Shown here: positions 24,883 to 25,877 of the stretch, one piece after another | Layout of the letters: each line of letters starts with the position of its first letter | How positions within the stretch are numbered: position 1 is the first letter of the stretch | DNA from: Crocosphaera sp038442745 | GTDB taxonomy: Bacteria > Cyanobacteriota > Cyanobacteriia > Cyanobacteriales > Microcystaceae | Reading direction: 5' to 3' | Length of the DNA stretch: 25,877 bases | NCBI RefSeq assembly: GCF_038442745.1 | Contig: NZ_JARVCN010000361.1 | Location: forward strand, 1-25,877 | Translations under genes and position numbers: made by a program | Notes under the pieces: model-generated | Database searches by the model: none | What the model saw: the letters and a program-made list of their open reading frames with translations, nothing else | Told to the model about the DNA's origin: nothing

Positions 24883-25621
24883 TATCACTCAAGATTGATT
24901 GCAAAAAAGAAATTATTTCTTGGCTTGCTTGATCACTGGAGACGGGATCGAATCGATAGCCATCATCTCGCATAAACGTATGATTAGCAACGTATTCTCT
25001 AATTGTATGTTTGACTTTCCCTTTTTCTAAGGCTTGCTTAATTGTATTTCTCCCTTCCTCTGGAACATGGGGGTCTAAACTCCCAAAAATTAATAATAAA
25101 TCTCCTTTAATTTCAGAAAATCTTGTTAAGGTATCGGCTTTTTCTCTTCCCAATTTACCACTATGAATTCCTGTAGGATAAACACACACTGAAGCTTTAA
25201 CTAGGGGATTCAATGCAGCCCTACACGCCAAATGTCCTCCAATACAAAACCCCATTGCACCTATTTTTTGAGAAGTCACCTCATCATATTGACTCAAAAA
25301 CTCAATTACAGCATTAGCATCGGTGTCAAACTCTGATGTCGAGGTTTTTCTAGCGGCTTCGTTCCCTTGAATCTTTCCTATCTCCGTAGGTTCAATCACT
25401 GTCCCTATGGGTAACTGACGGTGGTAGATTTCTGGGGCCGCCACCACAAAACCGTATCCGGCTAAATGATCCGCTAAACGAGTTATGGGAGAACCTAGTT
25501 GATAAATATCACTGTAGAATAAAATCCCTGGATATTTTCCAACTTTGTCGGGACTAACGAGGTAAATTCTCATCGCATTATCATCTACGAGGAGATTAAT
25601 GTTTTGTCGTTTGACTTGCAT
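24875..25621 (-). CDS. Dienelactone hydrolase family protein
   Basis: A 248-residue alpha/beta hydrolase. The nucleophile elbow GFCIGGHLAC has Cys126, the usual nucleophile of dienelactone hydrolases; Asp183 (GSLDPHVP) and His214 (ANHTFMRD) complete the triad. The cytosolic enzyme class opens lactone rings, but many bacterial members have unknown substrates, so no specific reaction is claimed. It begins at ATG and overlaps xseA by 8 nt, so the two genes are probably co-transcribed. The size is normal for the family. Nothing in the sequence links it to DNA transfer; it is probably a bystander gene. Confidence 0.9.
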   Translation of the reverse strand: MQVKRQNINLLVDDNAMRIYLVSPDKVGKYPGILFYSDIYQLGSPITRLADHLAGYGFVVAAPEIYHRQLPIGTVIEPTEIGKIQGNEAARKTSTSEFDTDANAVIEFLSQYDEVTSQKIGAMGFCIGGHLACRAALNPLVKASVCVYPTGIHSGKLGREKADTLTRFSEIKGDLLLIFGSLDPHVPEEGRNTIKQALEKGKVKHTIREYVANHTFMRDDGYRFDPVSSDQASQEIISFLQSILSDND

Positions 25622-25671
25622 AGTGAAACATAGTTCGGTTTTGTCGCTATTATCTTAGCTAATCTGCTAAC

Positions 25672-25877
25672 TTAAGCACACATTTTGTCGAAAATCCTTA
25701 GTGTCTCTTCTTCATGAAGAGTTAGACGAAGCGGATCTATTCTTGTCAACGATTCTCGTAGTTGCTTAATTCTTCTCATTATATTTTCCTCCAATTTCGG
25801 CTTATTCGCCAACAACAACAGGGCCGGATTATGACTCCAGCGATCGCCGATATGGGAGTAAATCATGGTGGTCTTGG
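25672..25877 (-). CDS. C-terminal fragment of a probable tyrosine recombinase (truncated at the window edge)
   Basis: The frame is open to the window end. The first residues read KTTMIYSHIG, matching the end of tyrosine recombinases, where TTxxYxH surrounds the catalytic tyrosine that attacks DNA. About 58 residues follow the tyrosine, rich in Arg/Leu/Glu, which is longer than usual. An internal ATG at 25779 with a good GGAGG site could start a 35-residue peptide, but a larger upstream gene is more likely. Such a recombinase could integrate and excise an element or resolve plasmid dimers. Only the C-terminus is visible, so the call is tentative. Confidence 0.55.
   Translation of the reverse strand, partial: KTTMIYSHIGDRWSHNPALLLLANKPKLEENIMRRIKQLRESLTRIDPLRLTLHEEETLRIFDKMCA

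Overview
The window looks like a mobile-element segment of a cyanobacterium. It is AT-rich, carries seven copies of the cyanobacterial HIP1 octamer GCGATCGC (605-612, 9000-9007, 9325-9332, 11441-11448, 14539-14546, 24200-24207, 25840-25847), and encodes a type IV secretion/conjugation (T4SS) system on the minus strand. No rRNA, tRNA or CRISPR array was seen. Sequence alone does not settle whether this is a large plasmid or an integrative conjugative element. The fragment of a tyrosine recombinase at the right edge and the adjacent xseAB genes are compatible with an integrated element.

Layout, read right to left because nearly everything is on the minus strand. (1) 25877-23501: C-terminal end of a probable tyrosine recombinase, a dienelactone-hydrolase-family protein, then xseA and xseB (exonuclease VII) in a tight cluster. 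(2) 23486-22606: a plus-strand ribbon-helix-helix regulator gene and a 512-bp control region. That region holds back-to-back promoters with overlapping -35 boxes and a strict 10-bp array of TGATAGCA/TGCTATCA half-sites. (3) 22605-13201: the T4SS block in the order VirB2-like pilin, VirB3-like, VirB4 ATPase, secreted VirB5-position protein, VirB6/TrbL-like, VirB8-like, VirB10/TrbI-like, VirB9/TraK-like. No VirB11 is visible. (4) 13133-8154: a possible small membrane protein with a non-standard start, a two-domain cell-wall hydrolase (lysozyme-like transglycosylase plus M23 endopeptidase), two exported proteins of unknown function (one a lipoprotein), a coiled-coil protein with its own good promoter, and a small acidic protein whose C-terminus has been rewritten by a 121-bp MITE-like insertion. 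(5) 7938-34: a 1600-residue fusion of family-A DNA polymerase, zinc-finger/Toprim primase and a relaxase-like tail, then a VirD4/TraD-type coupling protein, then a superfamily-2 helicase.

How it may work together: the VirB2-10-like proteins would build the envelope channel, the wall hydrolase would open the peptidoglycan, and the coupling ATPase would feed in DNA. The polymerase-primase and helicase could copy the element or make the complementary strand during or after transfer. The ribbon-helix-helix protein probably controls its own gene and possibly the transfer operon. No relaxase or oriT was recognised in the window, so the system as seen is incomplete and probably continues beyond position 1.
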